Counted from the first letter of the stretch, positions 16,318 through 25,762 are shown. The stretch: 64,000 bases of DNA from Sphingobium estronivorans (GCF_008692605.1 NZ_LFCT01000018.1:1-64000); one strand, 5' to 3'. Numbers and translations: made by a program. The notes: generated from the letters alone by a model not told the origin.

Positions 16318-17058
16318 ATGATGGGAAGATTGTATACCGATCGAGACCGCTATGGAGAGGCACCCGCCTCGTTGCTGGTCGAGGCGGTGCACAACGCCGT
16401 CCGGGATCTGGTGCGAAAACGATGGAGTGAGAGTGGCGAAAGCTGGGCGAGCTTCGCGTTCGGTTCTTCCGACAGGCTTGTGGCCAAAGCGGATATGGAA
16501 GCGATCGAGCGCCGGATTCTCGACACCGGTTATCGCTTTGCCTGGTCGTCCATGCTTTCCGTGCGGGACCGGCCCGATATCTACGCGGTCGTGGAAGGCG
16601 CGATTGACGATCCTGATTTCAGTTTCGAGCATCCGGACGCGATCGTCGCGCCGGTCGATGCCGAGGGGCGCGAACAGCGGGGCGTCGGTGACAATGTTGT
16701 GCGCTGCCCGACCGATACCGGCGGGATCGCGCGCTACATCCGCACCAGCGAGCGCGTGATCGACTTCATGAAGAACGGCGTTCCCGAAGATACGATAGCA
16801 ATCATCGACGACAGCGGCGGAACGCTCACCGCGCCGATCCTGGAAGGGTTCAAGGGTGTGATCTGTGCCGGCGGTACCGTTCGTTCGCATCTGGGCATCC
16901 TGACGCGCGAATATGGCATACCCTGCCTGATGAATGCACGGATCAGCGGCATTCGCGAGGGGGAGCGTGTTCTGATAGAGACCAGCGCCGCCGCACGTAC
17001 CGCCGAATCCTATCAGAGCGGCATGGAAATGCGCGCGCGTGTGTGGAAAATCGCATGA
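16318..17058 (+). CDS. Stand-alone PEP-utilising enzyme swivelling (phosphohistidine) domain protein
   Basis: A 246 aa protein. The C-terminal half (about 130-225) is the mobile phosphohistidine domain of PEP synthase/PPDK-type enzymes: a CAGGTVRSHLGILTREYGIP motif with the phospho-acceptor candidate His191. The N-terminal 120 residues have no recognised family and there is no ATP-grasp or TIM barrel. Such a split resembles the subunit architecture of phenylphosphate synthase, in which ATP-binding and His-domain proteins are separate (known of that family). The start is ATG 16318 (or 16321). Its stop overlaps the next start (ATGA). It heads the ten-gene operon 16318-28012. Confidence 0.8.
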   Translation: MMGRLYTDRDRYGEAPASLLVEAVHNAVRDLVRKRWSESGESWASFAFGSSDRLVAKADMEAIERRILDTGYRFAWSSMLSVRDRPDIYAVVEGAIDDPDFSFEHPDAIVAPVDAEGREQRGVGDNVVRCPTDTGGIARYIRTSERVIDFMKNGVPEDTIAIIDDSGGTLTAPILEGFKGVICAGGTVRSHLGILTREYGIPCLMNARISGIREGERVLIETSAAARTAESYQSGMEMRARVWKIA

Positions 17059-18596
17059 CGGACAATATGAAAACCCTCAGCTATATCCAGCTGCTTGAGG
17101 CGAACAACCTCATGCAGAATGTGGGCGACGAAACCTATTGGCTGTGCGTGACGCGAACGGTGCAGGGGTCGAAACTGTTTCCGGTATCGGCCTATATCAT
17201 GTTTTCCTACCTGAATGCCTTCTACCGCTATCCGGCGCTGCTCCGGAAGATCGAAGCGCGGATGAAGGCGGAGGACATCGCCGACCGCAGCCGCAACATG
17301 GGCATCAAGATTCAGAATTCCCACATGGGCTGGTGTCTTCCCGCTTTTTACCTGCTGGGTCGCGAATGGCTGATCTCGCTGGGTATGCTCAGGCCCCAGG
17401 ATGCGGTGGAGGACATTGTCTATGTGCTCGACTTCTGGAAGCGTTTCCAACTCGCCTGGCATCGCAATGACGGCCATTTGACCAACCGGGAATATGGTCA
17501 TCGCGCGCAAATCCTGCCTGATCGCCGGCTTGAGATATTCAAGGCGGATATGTTCCCTTGCGAACCGGGCGATGCACTGCACAGCGCTGCGCAGGCGTTC
17601 ATGGCGACCGCCTCGCAATATGGCTTCCTCGTCTCGTGCGAGAGCCGGATCAGTCTGACGAATTCCGGTCCCTATCGGCTCGACGACATGCACCAGTTGT
17701 TGGTTCGCGATTTCATGGACCTTGCTGAATGTTCGTTGCCCTGGCTGGACGGTGTCGCGGCCGATGTTCCGCATAATAATTTCACCGTTACAATGTCGGT
17801 TCGCGATTGTCATTTCCATCTGGTCGACGATTGGGGCAGCTTCGAATCCACGCCCGAATTCACGGCGGAGAAGCTTGCCGGCATCGGTCTCTATACTTCC
17901 GATCCATTGACTGAGGGCTTTGTGCCTCTTGGGATGGGGTCGCGCGAAGAACTCACGGCTACCTTCCTCGAACTGAACGAGGTGCTGAAGGACGCCACCA
18001 ACAAATTATGGGTGCGCATGGCCGCATGGTCGCGCGATCAACTCCTTGACGCGGGCGCGCTGTCCTATTTCGCGGTGATCAAGGATCTCGCCCATGTTGC
18101 CGGCGTGTTCGAGGTCGAGGATTGGCTGGAGATCGATCCGCGTGCGGAGCGCTTCCGGCCGCTGCTCAACGATGAATATGGCAATAGCGTCCTGAACGAA
18201 CTGGTCGGCAGCCTGACCCTTCCGAGCCAGCAAGTCTCTCCTTTCACGATGATGCAGCACAATGATGCCGCCAGGCGTATGTTTACGCCGGTGCCGCTCT
18301 CCATCCTGAACGGCGAGGATTATGTGCCGAGCGCGGGGCCGCCCCAGCCGGGCACCAATAATCTCGACCCGAAGGTCGATCGTTACCGGACAAGTCGGGG
18401 CACGTTGAGTCTCGCCGAATATAATCGTCTTGCGCAGGAGCACAGGCCGGAAATCTGTTCCGACCGCTACCGTTTCCTCTGCGAGACCTGGGTCAAATAT
18501 AATGCCGGGACGCTGATGGCCGACGAACTCTACAAGGTTGAGCAACGTCAGTCGGGAACACGAAAAGATCACGGCTCGATGAGTGAGAAAAATTAA
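17055..18596 (+). CDS. Unknown 513 aa protein of the carboxylase operon
   Basis: I do not recognise this family. The protein is soluble, rich in aromatic residues (WCLPAFYLLGREWLISLG, RFQLAWHRNDGHLTNREYGH), with conserved-looking His/Asp clusters such as VRDCHFHLVDDWGSF. No signal peptide, nucleotide-binding loop or Rossmann motif is seen. It overlaps the swivelling-domain gene by 4 nt and the acyl-CoA synthetase gene by 1 nt, so it is made stoichiometrically with them. The neighbouring PPDK-like protein has lost its PEP/pyruvate barrel, so this protein is the best candidate to bind the acceptor substrate for phosphorylation. That is inference from context only. Confidence 0.75.
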   Translation: MTDNMKTLSYIQLLEANNLMQNVGDETYWLCVTRTVQGSKLFPVSAYIMFSYLNAFYRYPALLRKIEARMKAEDIADRSRNMGIKIQNSHMGWCLPAFYLLGREWLISLGMLRPQDAVEDIVYVLDFWKRFQLAWHRNDGHLTNREYGHRAQILPDRRLEIFKADMFPCEPGDALHSAAQAFMATASQYGFLVSCESRISLTNSGPYRLDDMHQLLVRDFMDLAECSLPWLDGVAADVPHNNFTVTMSVRDCHFHLVDDWGSFESTPEFTAEKLAGIGLYTSDPLTEGFVPLGMGSREELTATFLELNEVLKDATNKLWVRMAAWSRDQLLDAGALSYFAVIKDLAHVAGVFEVEDWLEIDPRAERFRPLLNDEYGNSVLNELVGSLTLPSQQVSPFTMMQHNDAARRMFTPVPLSILNGEDYVPSAGPPQPGTNNLDPKVDRYRTSRGTLSLAEYNRLAQEHRPEICSDRYRFLCETWVKYNAGTLMADELYKVEQRQSGTRKDHGSMSEKN

Positions 18597-20074
18597 TGCA
18601 GATCGGTTCCATCATCCGTCGCGCCGCCTTGCACTATAAGGACGCGCCTTGCCTTGTCGAAGACGACAGGATCGTCAGCTTCCGCGACTTCGATGCTCTG
18701 ACCGACCGGCTGGGCAACGCGCTGCTCGCCATCGGACTCCAGCCCGGCGACCGCGTCGGCGTGCTTCTGCCCAACGGTATCGACTGCCTTGTCGCTTATT
18801 ATGCGCTTGCCAAGGCCGGGTTGGTGCGGGTCTCGCTCAATACGCGGGAAACGCAGGACAACCACGCCTATAAGCTCACCGACAGCGGCAGCCGGGCCGT
18901 GATCTGCGGCGTTGACGATATCGTGCCCGACACGCTGGACTTCTGCTTGTGCCCCGACGCCATTGCCGAGATGACCCGTACCGGCGCCTCCACGCCTTGC
19001 GCGGTCGACCGCGATCTGGAGGTGCCCTATCGCCTCGGCTATACCGGCGGCACTACCGGGAAGCCCAAGGGCGTGACGCTGACGATGCGCGGCGAGACGG
19101 CGGAGCTTTCCGCCTTCCTCATCGACCTCATGCCGGAGATGCATGAGGGCGACACCTTCCTGCATGCCGCGCCGATCGCGCATGCGTCCGGCGCCTTCTT
19201 CCTGCCCGCGCTCGTGCGTGGCGTGCGCTCGGTGGTGATGAAGAAGTTCGATCCCCAGGCCTTTCTTGCGCTCGCCGAGGCTGAAAAGGCATCGATGACC
19301 TTCCTTGTGCCGACGATGCTGGCAATGATACTCGAACAGCCCGGCTGCGCTGAAGCCCGGCTCGATCTGCGCCGTATCGCCTATGGCGCCTCACCGATTG
19401 CGGACAGCCTGCTGCGGCGCGGCGAAGCACGCTTCGGCAAGGTCTTCGCCCAGACCTACGGTCAGGCCGAAAGCCCGATGGTGATCACCTGCCTCAAGCC
19501 GGAGGATCATGATCGCGTCGGCTCGTGCGGGCGGCCCTTTTCCACGGTCGAGGTTGCCATCGTCGACGAGCAGGACAATTTCCTCGCGGCGGGCGAGGTC
19601 GGGGAGATCGTGTGCCGGGGTACGCAGCTCATGGCCTATTATTGGGACCGGCCTGAGGCGACGGCAGAGGCGTTTCGCAACGGCTGGCTGCACACCGGCG
19701 ACATCGGTCGAATGGATGAGGATGGTTTCTTCTACATACTGGACCGCAAGAACGACATGCTGATTTCGGGTGGCTATAATGTCTATCCGCGCGAGATCGA
19801 GGATGTACTGCTGGGCTATGACGGCGTTGTCGAAGCCGCTGTCGTGGGCCTGCCGGACGAAAAATGGGGTGACCGGGTCCATGCGGTGATTGCCGGGCGT
19901 GCCGGTCTGGACGATCAGGCTGTGCTTGCCTTCGCCAAGGAGCGGCTGGCCAATTATAAGCAGCCCAAGTCGATCGAGATCTGGCCGGAGCTGCCTAAGA
20001 GCGGCGCGAACAAGATATTGCGGCGCGAGATCCGCGATACCGTGACGGCGCGCCGGGAGGGTGCATCGGCATGA
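18596..20074 (+). CDS. AMP-dependent acyl-CoA synthetase
   Basis: A 492 aa ANL-superfamily ligase that would activate a carboxylate to its CoA thioester via an acyl-AMP. Core motifs are the P-loop YTGGTTGKPKGVTLT (about 143-157), YGQAESP (about 285-291), the hinge region WLHTGDIG followed by DRKNDMLISGGYNVYPREIE, and the C-terminal catalytic Lys context LPKSGANKILRREI. ATG 18596 overlaps the preceding TAA (TAATG). In the operon it would convert the acid made by the biotin-dependent carboxylase to a CoA ester before thiolysis. The substrate is not predictable. Confidence 0.93.
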   Translation: MQIGSIIRRAALHYKDAPCLVEDDRIVSFRDFDALTDRLGNALLAIGLQPGDRVGVLLPNGIDCLVAYYALAKAGLVRVSLNTRETQDNHAYKLTDSGSRAVICGVDDIVPDTLDFCLCPDAIAEMTRTGASTPCAVDRDLEVPYRLGYTGGTTGKPKGVTLTMRGETAELSAFLIDLMPEMHEGDTFLHAAPIAHASGAFFLPALVRGVRSVVMKKFDPQAFLALAEAEKASMTFLVPTMLAMILEQPGCAEARLDLRRIAYGASPIADSLLRRGEARFGKVFAQTYGQAESPMVITCLKPEDHDRVGSCGRPFSTVEVAIVDEQDNFLAAGEVGEIVCRGTQLMAYYWDRPEATAEAFRNGWLHTGDIGRMDEDGFFYILDRKNDMLISGGYNVYPREIEDVLLGYDGVVEAAVVGLPDEKWGDRVHAVIAGRAGLDDQAVLAFAKERLANYKQPKSIEIWPELPKSGANKILRREIRDTVTARREGASA

Positions 20075-20673
20075 GTCCAATGCACCTTGTTCTCCACGGT
20101 CTCGCGATCAAGAAGCATGCCGGACCGGACGAGATTGCCGGCCTGATAGGGCTCAGCGCTACAGACACGGCCGAATATTTGCGGGTCGCAACGTCGGGCG
20201 GCCGCGCGATCGAGGCGAACGGGAAATATCTGCTGAGCCCGCTCGCGCGCGTCGCGCTCGAAAGCGATTATTTCCGGCACTATGCCGAACTGCGCGACGA
20301 TGCCGACTTCTTTGCCGCCTATGAGGCGTTCGAAAGGATCAATGTCCAGCTCAAGGCGCTGATCACCGATTGGCAGACGATGGAGGTCGCCGGCCAGCGC
20401 GTCGCCAATGATCACAGCAATGGCGCCCATGATGAAAAGGTCATTGGTCGGCTGGGTGACCTGCACGAGCGCGCCGATAGCATCTTGTCCCGGCTCACCA
20501 AAGGTCTGCCGCGGCTGAACTATTATCGGATCCATCTTCTTTCCGCATTGGAGAAGGCCGAGGACGGCGCCATCGAATGGGTCAGCGACGCCCGGATCGA
20601 GAGCTATCATACGCTGTGGTTTGAACTGCACGAGGATCTGTTGCGGATCGTCGGCCGGACGAGGGTGGAATAA
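20071..20673 (+). CDS. Unknown 200 aa protein with an N-terminal winged-helix-like segment
   Basis: The first 65 residues (HLVLHGLAIKKHAGPDEIAG, then LIGLSATDTAEYLRVATSGG) read like a winged-helix domain ending in YLLSPLARVAL. The rest (70-200) is all-helical with a conserved-looking AYEAFERINVQLKALITDWQ and ESYHTLWFELHEDLLRIVGR. Similar wHTH-like segments accompany PPDK-type proteins in some actinobacteria (from memory), so it may be a detached helical subdomain of the dikinase rather than a DNA-binding regulator. It overlaps both neighbours (ATGA upstream, TAATG downstream), implying a subunit role. Confidence 0.7.
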   Translation: MSPMHLVLHGLAIKKHAGPDEIAGLIGLSATDTAEYLRVATSGGRAIEANGKYLLSPLARVALESDYFRHYAELRDDADFFAAYEAFERINVQLKALITDWQTMEVAGQRVANDHSNGAHDEKVIGRLGDLHERADSILSRLTKGLPRLNYYRIHLLSALEKAEDGAIEWVSDARIESYHTLWFELHEDLLRIVGRTRVE

Positions 20674-22412
20674 TGGCGCTTCCCCTGGGAGAATGGGTCC
20701 TTGCCCTCGACGGATCGAGCCTGCCGGACAAGGCGTTGATCGGCGGCAAGGCATGGTCGGTCGCGCGGATGAGCGCGCTGGGCCTCAGCGTGCCGCCGGC
20801 ATTCGTGATCACCACCGGCGCCTGCGCGCATTTCCTTGCGGAAGGGATGGAGCCCGACAGCCTGGCCGATGAGATAGACGCGGGCATCGCCTGGCTCGAG
20901 CGCCGCACCGGCCGCACCTTCGGCAACGGGCCTCGTCCGCTCCTCGTCTCGGTCCGTTCGGGCGCGGCGATATCGATGCCGGGGATGATGGACACTGTCC
21001 TCAACCTTGGCATCACCGATGCCACCGAGGCCGAACTGGCCGCGGATTTCGGTGACGCCGGATTTGCGCGCGATACCCATCGGCGCTTCCTCGATCTCTA
21101 CACCCACATCGTTCTGAAGGGCGATCTGGAGATCGACCCCGCAGGCGACCCTTCGGGGTGGCGCGCCGCGATTGAACGCGAGACCGGGCAGGGCGTGCCC
21201 ACCGATGTTCGCGCCCAGCTCAAATCGGCGATCCGTGCGGTATTCGAATCCTGGAATTCGCGCCGCGCACGGCGGTATCGCGAACATCACGGCATCCCCC
21301 ACGATCTGGGCACGGCCGTCGCGGTGCAGGCGATGGTGTTCGGCAATGAAGGCGACCGTTCGGGAACGGGCGTGCTGTTCAGCCGCAACCCGCTGTCCGG
21401 CGCTCCGGAAGCCTATGGCGAATATCTTGGCGGCGCGCAGGGCGAAGACATTGTTTCGGGGAAGCACACGCCCAAACCCCTCGTGGCGATGCGGGAAACC
21501 ATGCCGAAGGTGCATGATGAACTGCTCGCCGCCGCGCGGAAGCTGGAGCAGGAGAACCGCGACGTCCAGGATATCGAGTTCACCGTGCAGGGCGGCAAGC
21601 TCTATTTGTTGCAGACCCGCGCGGCGAAACGGTCGCCCCGCGCCGCGGCACGGATCGCGGTCGACATGGTGGCCGAAGGCATGATCGATGCCGGAGAAGC
21701 GCTGTCGCGGGTGTCGAGCGAACAGGTGCGCATCCTACTCAGCCCGCAACTCGCCGAGGGATCGGCCGACCGCATCAGCCCGGCACTGACCGGCGAGGCC
21801 GCCTCGCCCGGCGTGGGCGTGGGCGTCGTCGTGATGGATTCGGATGAGGCGGAGCGCCGCGCCGGATTGGGCGAAACGGTGGTTCTGGCCCGCGCGACGA
21901 CCAGTCCCAACGATCTGCACGGCATGATCGCCGCCTGCGCGATCCTCACCGAACATGGCGGATCGACAAGCCATGCCGCCGTCGTCGGACGCGCGCTCGG
22001 CCGGCCCTGCGTCGTCGGATGCGGGGAGGGCACATTGGCGGCGTTCGAAGGCCAGACGGTGACTGTCGATGGTCAGACGGGCAAAATCTATCCCGGCGCC
22101 CTTCCCGTGGTGACGCCCAGCGAAGAGGATGATGCGGTTCTGCGCCAATTGTCGGCCTGGGCCAATGAGAGGGCGTCGATTGTCGTCACATCCTCCTCCG
22201 GCGGAGACGACGCCATCGATTTCGACGAAAATGTCGAGGAGGCCAGCGCCTTGTTCGCGTCGCTGCCGCGCGGCGCGACCGTGTCGGGCGCGCTGTTCGC
22301 CAATGATGCGAGCGCCGTTCGCTCAGCGATCGCGGCAGGGGCCGCGACCATCGTAACAAAGCCGGTATTGCCGGCGCTGCTGGTGGCGGCCGAACGCCCC
22401 AACGAAATTTGA
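20673..22412 (+). CDS. PPDK-like dikinase lacking the PEP/pyruvate-binding barrel
   Basis: A 579 aa relative of pyruvate phosphate dikinase. The ATP-grasp half carries GGKAWSVARMSALGLSVPPAF (24-44), VSVRSGAAISMPGMMDTVLN (92-111) and GTGVLFSRNPLSG followed by EYLGGAQGEDIVSG. The phosphohistidine domain follows with LTEHGGSTSHAAVV, His about 434. Classical PPDK continues with a pyruvate/PEP TIM barrel to about 880 aa. Here the protein ends after a short unrelated tail of about 85 residues, so the acceptor site must be elsewhere. It overlaps the preceding gene (TAATG) and is followed by the BCCP gene 10 nt later. It probably transfers a phosphoryl group from ATP through His to a non-pyruvate acceptor. 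Confidence 0.88.
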   Translation: MALPLGEWVLALDGSSLPDKALIGGKAWSVARMSALGLSVPPAFVITTGACAHFLAEGMEPDSLADEIDAGIAWLERRTGRTFGNGPRPLLVSVRSGAAISMPGMMDTVLNLGITDATEAELAADFGDAGFARDTHRRFLDLYTHIVLKGDLEIDPAGDPSGWRAAIERETGQGVPTDVRAQLKSAIRAVFESWNSRRARRYREHHGIPHDLGTAVAVQAMVFGNEGDRSGTGVLFSRNPLSGAPEAYGEYLGGAQGEDIVSGKHTPKPLVAMRETMPKVHDELLAAARKLEQENRDVQDIEFTVQGGKLYLLQTRAAKRSPRAAARIAVDMVAEGMIDAGEALSRVSSEQVRILLSPQLAEGSADRISPALTGEAASPGVGVGVVVMDSDEAERRAGLGETVVLARATTSPNDLHGMIAACAILTEHGGSTSHAAVVGRALGRPCVVGCGEGTLAAFEGQTVTVDGQTGKIYPGALPVVTPSEEDDAVLRQLSAWANERASIVVTSSSGGDDAIDFDENVEEASALFASLPRGATVSGALFANDASAVRSAIAAGAATIVTKPVLPALLVAAERPNEI

Positions 22413-22422
22413 AAGGACAAGC

Positions 22423-22923
22423 GTGAGCGAGATTTCGACACAGGATATCGAAGCGCTGATGGCGCTGTTCGAACGCACCGGGTGGAAGGTCATGCACCTC
22501 AAAGCCGGTGATTTCGACCTGTTCCTCAGCAAGGACGGCAGCGGTTCGGCTCTGGCGGGCGCGCCCTCCGTTCCCGCTTTGCCTTCGGTTCCAACGCCAG
22601 CGCTATCGGCCCCCGCGCCTGCACCCGCCGGGGCGGCGCAGCCTTCCGCCAGCGCGGGCGATCCCGTCGTGCCGCCGGGCTGGGTGCTGGTCACCGCGCC
22701 CAGCCTTGGCACCTTCTACCGGGCGCCCAAGCCGGGCGTGCCGATGTTCACAGACTTGGGCGCGAGTGTCGCGAAGGATTCCGAACTCTGCCTGATCGAG
22801 GTGATGAAGCTGTTCACCACGCTGCGCGCCACCGCGACCGGCACCGTGCGCGAAATCTATGCGCAGGATGGCCAGTTGGTCGAATATGGCCAGCCGCTGT
22901 TCCTGATCGAACCCGATGCCTGA
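22423..22923 (+). CDS. Biotin carboxyl carrier protein
   Basis: A 166 aa AccB-like carrier. The N-terminal segment (MSEISTQDIEALMALFERTG) is followed by an Ala/Pro-rich linker (about 41-82) and a C-terminal biotinyl domain with EVMKLF in place of the usual EAMKM; the biotinylated residue would be Lys129. The start is GTG 22423 with AAAGGA 6 nt upstream. It overlaps the biotin carboxylase gene by 8 nt. It carries carboxybiotin between the carboxylase (22916) and the carboxyltransferase (24306). Confidence 0.93.
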   Translation: MSEISTQDIEALMALFERTGWKVMHLKAGDFDLFLSKDGSGSALAGAPSVPALPSVPTPALSAPAPAPAGAAQPSASAGDPVVPPGWVLVTAPSLGTFYRAPKPGVPMFTDLGASVAKDSELCLIEVMKLFTTLRATATGTVREIYAQDGQLVEYGQPLFLIEPDA

Positions 22924-24301
22924 TCCGGCCCCCTCGAAAGGACGGCTGTTCGTCGCGAACCGGGGCGAGATCGCGCTTCGGGCGATCCGCGCCGCGCAGG
23001 CGCTCGGCATGGAGGCTGTTCTGGGAGTCTCGGCAGCGGATCGAGACGGTCTGGGCGCGCGCAGGGCGGATCGCGCCGTCGTGCTCGGTCCGGCGCAGGC
23101 GCGCGATTCCTATCTCAACGCGAAACTGATCGTGCATGCCGCCAAGGAAACGGGCTGCACGGCGCTGCATCCAGGTTACGGTTTCCTGTCAGAGCGCGCG
23201 GAACTGGCGCAGCTCTGTGCCGAGGAAGGCATCGCCTTCGTGGGACCCACGCCGGAATCGATCCAGCAGGTCGGCGACAAGCTTTCCGCCCGCGCCATGG
23301 CCAAGGCGGCGAATGTGCCGATGACCAGCGGCAGCGAAGCCGTCGATGATCTGGCCCACGCCCTGCGCCTCGCGGAGCAGATCGGCTATCCCGTCATCAC
23401 CAAGGCGTCGGCTGGCGGGGGCGGGCGGGGCATGGTCGTCGCCCATGCGCCTGAGGAGTTGGCCGCGGCTTTCGATCAGGCGGTGACGACAGCGCGCGAG
23501 GCGTTCGGTGACGGTACGCTGTTCATCGAACGCTATGTCGAAGTGGCGCGGCATATCGAGGTTCAGGTCATCGGCGACGGCAAGGGTGGCGTGGTCCATT
23601 TCGGCGAACGCGACTGCTCGATCCAGCGTCGCTACCAGAAGATGATCGAGGAGGCGCCCGCCGCCATCCTCTCGCCCGATGTGCGCAAGCGGCTTCATGC
23701 CGCGGCGGTGCAGCTGCTTTCGTCCATCGACTATCGCAACGCCGGGACGGTGGAGTTTCTCTACGACAGCGCCAGCGAGGATTTCTTCTTCATGGAGGTG
23801 AATGCCCGCATCCAGGTCGAGCATCCCGTCTCCGAAGCGATTACCGGCACCGATCTCATCCAGGCGCAGATCCGCCTCGCGACCGGCGCCATCGCCGATT
23901 TCGCGCAGGAGGATATCCAGACGCAGGGCCATGCTATCGAGGCCCGCATCATCGCCGAGGACCCGGACCGCGACTTCATGCCCTGTCCCGGGCGCATCAC
24001 GCGCTGGTCGCCACCCACCGGCCCCGGCGTGCGAGTCGACAGCGCGATGGAATCCGGCGCGATGGTGCCGCCCTATTATGACAGCATGATCGCCAAGCTG
24101 ATCGTGCATGGCGCAAGCCGGGAAGAAGCGGTCGACAGGCTCGCCCAGGCTCTGGACGACTTCCAGGTCGAAGGCATCGCCACCAACATTCCGCTGCTGA
24201 AATTCATTATTGCCCATCCGGATTTCCGGACCAACTCCATCAATACGCGCTGGCTGGAGACTGACGTGCTCCCCGCCTTCCGCGCGCGACAAGGACGCTG
24301 A
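22916..24301 (+). CDS. Biotin carboxylase subunit
   Basis: A 461 aa ATP-grasp enzyme that carboxylates biotin with bicarbonate and ATP. It has the glycine loop KASAGGGGRGMVVAH (about 158-172), HIEVQVIGDGKGGVVHFGER (about 210-229) and the catalytic EVNARIQVEHPVSE (about 295-308). Its length is typical of AccC. ATG 22916 overlaps the BCCP stop by 8 nt. This is unlikely to be the housekeeping accC because of its place between a dedicated BCCP and a pyruvate-carboxylase-type carboxyltransferase. Confidence 0.93.
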   Translation: MPDPAPSKGRLFVANRGEIALRAIRAAQALGMEAVLGVSAADRDGLGARRADRAVVLGPAQARDSYLNAKLIVHAAKETGCTALHPGYGFLSERAELAQLCAEEGIAFVGPTPESIQQVGDKLSARAMAKAANVPMTSGSEAVDDLAHALRLAEQIGYPVITKASAGGGGRGMVVAHAPEELAAAFDQAVTTAREAFGDGTLFIERYVEVARHIEVQVIGDGKGGVVHFGERDCSIQRRYQKMIEEAPAAILSPDVRKRLHAAAVQLLSSIDYRNAGTVEFLYDSASEDFFFMEVNARIQVEHPVSEAITGTDLIQAQIRLATGAIADFAQEDIQTQGHAIEARIIAEDPDRDFMPCPGRITRWSPPTGPGVRVDSAMESGAMVPPYYDSMIAKLIVHGASREEAVDRLAQALDDFQVEGIATNIPLLKFIIAHPDFRTNSINTRWLETDVLPAFRARQGR

Positions 24302-24305
24302 CCTC

Positions 24306-25760
24306 ATGGCCCATGTGGAATTTCTCGATCAAACCATCCGGGACGGGCAGCAGAGCCTGTGGGGCATGCGATTGCAGGCGGGCATGGCGCTGCCGGCCGC
24401 TTCCTGGCTCGACCGATCGGGCTTCCGAGTGATCGATCTCACCGGTTCGAACCATTTCGAGGTGCTGATCCGCCATTGCCGGGAAAATCCCTGGGCGATG
24501 ATGGATGCGCTGGTGGAGGCGATGCCCCAGTCGGTGCTCCGTTCGGGCATGCGTTCCAACGCTAGCGTCACTTTCCGCACGACCCCCGACGCGCTGATGG
24601 ATGCCTGGATGCGCCAGCTCAACCGGCATGGGGCGCGCAGCTTCTGGATCTATGATGTGCTGTTCAACATCGACAAGATGTTGCGGCTTGCCAAGGTCGC
24701 GAAGGAATTCGGTTCGGAGGTAGCGGGCGCGATCATGTTCACGCTCTCTCCCGTCCATGACGACGCTTATTATGCCGACAAGGTCGACAAGCTTGCGGCG
24801 TCGGACGATATCGACACCATCCTGCTCTATGACACGGCTGGCGTGCTTGAGAAGGAGCGGCTGACGACGCTGCTCCCCGCGATCGTGTCGAAGGCACGCG
24901 GCAAGCGGATCGAGTTCCATGCGAACAACATCCTCGGCCAGTCAGGCAAGGCCTATCTCGACTCGATCCCATTGGGCGTCACCATCCTGCACACCGCGAG
25001 CCGGCCGATGGCCAACGGCCCGTCAGTGCCGTCTACCGAGAGCGTGGTCGACAATATCGAACTGCTCGGCCACACCCACAGCCTCGACAAGAGCCTGTTC
25101 GCCCCGGTCGCCGATCATTTCGAAAAGGTCGGCAAGGCGGCGGGCTTCCTGGTCAACCAGCATAATGAATATAATGTGCTCTCGACCCTGCATCAGATTC
25201 CCGGCGGCATGATCGGCACGCTCAAGGCGCAGCTGGCCCAGCACAGGATGTCCGAACGCTTCGATGAGGTGCTCAAGGAAGTCGCGGTCGTGCGCCGCGA
25301 ACTGGGATATCCCGGCATGGCGACGCCCTTTAGCCAGCTGGTCGGCATCCAGGCGGTGCTGAACGTGGTGAAGGGGGAGCGCTATGCCATCATCCCCGAT
25401 GAAATCGTCGAATATGCGGCGGGCTATTATGGTGAGCCGGTCGCGCCCATCGATGCCAATGTGCTCGATCGGATCATGAACTGTCCGCGCGCGAAGCATG
25501 TCCTCGATCATCCGCCCGAACAGCCGACCATCGAGGAATTGCGCAAGCGTTACGGCACCCAAGACGACGACGAACTCATTCTACGCGCGCTGATGCCGGA
25601 ATCCGATCTGCAGAAAATGCGCGAGGCGGGGCCGCTCAGGCGCTCCTATCCAATGCTGTCGTCGCCTGAACTCGATCAGGCGGCCAGGCTGATGAAAACC
25701 GCGACTTCGCCCTATGTGCAGTTCCGCAGCGCCGGCCTGTCGCTGATGCTGAGCCGTTGA
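24306..25760 (+). CDS. Pyruvate-carboxylase-type (HMGL-like) carboxyltransferase subunit
   Basis: A 484 aa TIM-barrel carboxyltransferase related to PycB and the oxaloacetate decarboxylase alpha subunit. The N-terminal motif FLDQTIRDGQQSLWGMRLQ (residues 5-23) corresponds to the DTTLRDAHQSL motif of the family, and a post-barrel helical domain follows. Several otherwise conserved positions differ: FHANNILG stands where pyruvate carboxylases have a THDT-like metal site, and there is no fused biotinyl domain. This argues for an acceptor other than pyruvate. It starts 4 nt after the biotin carboxylase stop. Together with 22423 and 22916 it makes a complete three-subunit biotin-dependent carboxylase. 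Confidence 0.88.
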   Translation: MAHVEFLDQTIRDGQQSLWGMRLQAGMALPAASWLDRSGFRVIDLTGSNHFEVLIRHCRENPWAMMDALVEAMPQSVLRSGMRSNASVTFRTTPDALMDAWMRQLNRHGARSFWIYDVLFNIDKMLRLAKVAKEFGSEVAGAIMFTLSPVHDDAYYADKVDKLAASDDIDTILLYDTAGVLEKERLTTLLPAIVSKARGKRIEFHANNILGQSGKAYLDSIPLGVTILHTASRPMANGPSVPSTESVVDNIELLGHTHSLDKSLFAPVADHFEKVGKAAGFLVNQHNEYNVLSTLHQIPGGMIGTLKAQLAQHRMSERFDEVLKEVAVVRRELGYPGMATPFSQLVGIQAVLNVVKGERYAIIPDEIVEYAAGYYGEPVAPIDANVLDRIMNCPRAKHVLDHPPEQPTIEELRKRYGTQDDDELILRALMPESDLQKMREAGPLRRSYPMLSSPELDQAARLMKTATSPYVQFRSAGLSLMLSR

Positions 25761-25762
25761 CC

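Noticed and set aside
16318..22412. Direct assignment as phenylphosphate synthase
   Set aside because: The split architecture is analogous, but the PPDK-like protein contains its own His domain and no phenylphosphate carboxylase genes are present.
22423..25760. Oxaloacetate decarboxylase or housekeeping acetyl-CoA carboxylase
   Set aside because: There is no sodium-pump beta/gamma subunit, no accA/accD, and the carboxyltransferase is of the pyruvate-carboxylase type with altered residues.
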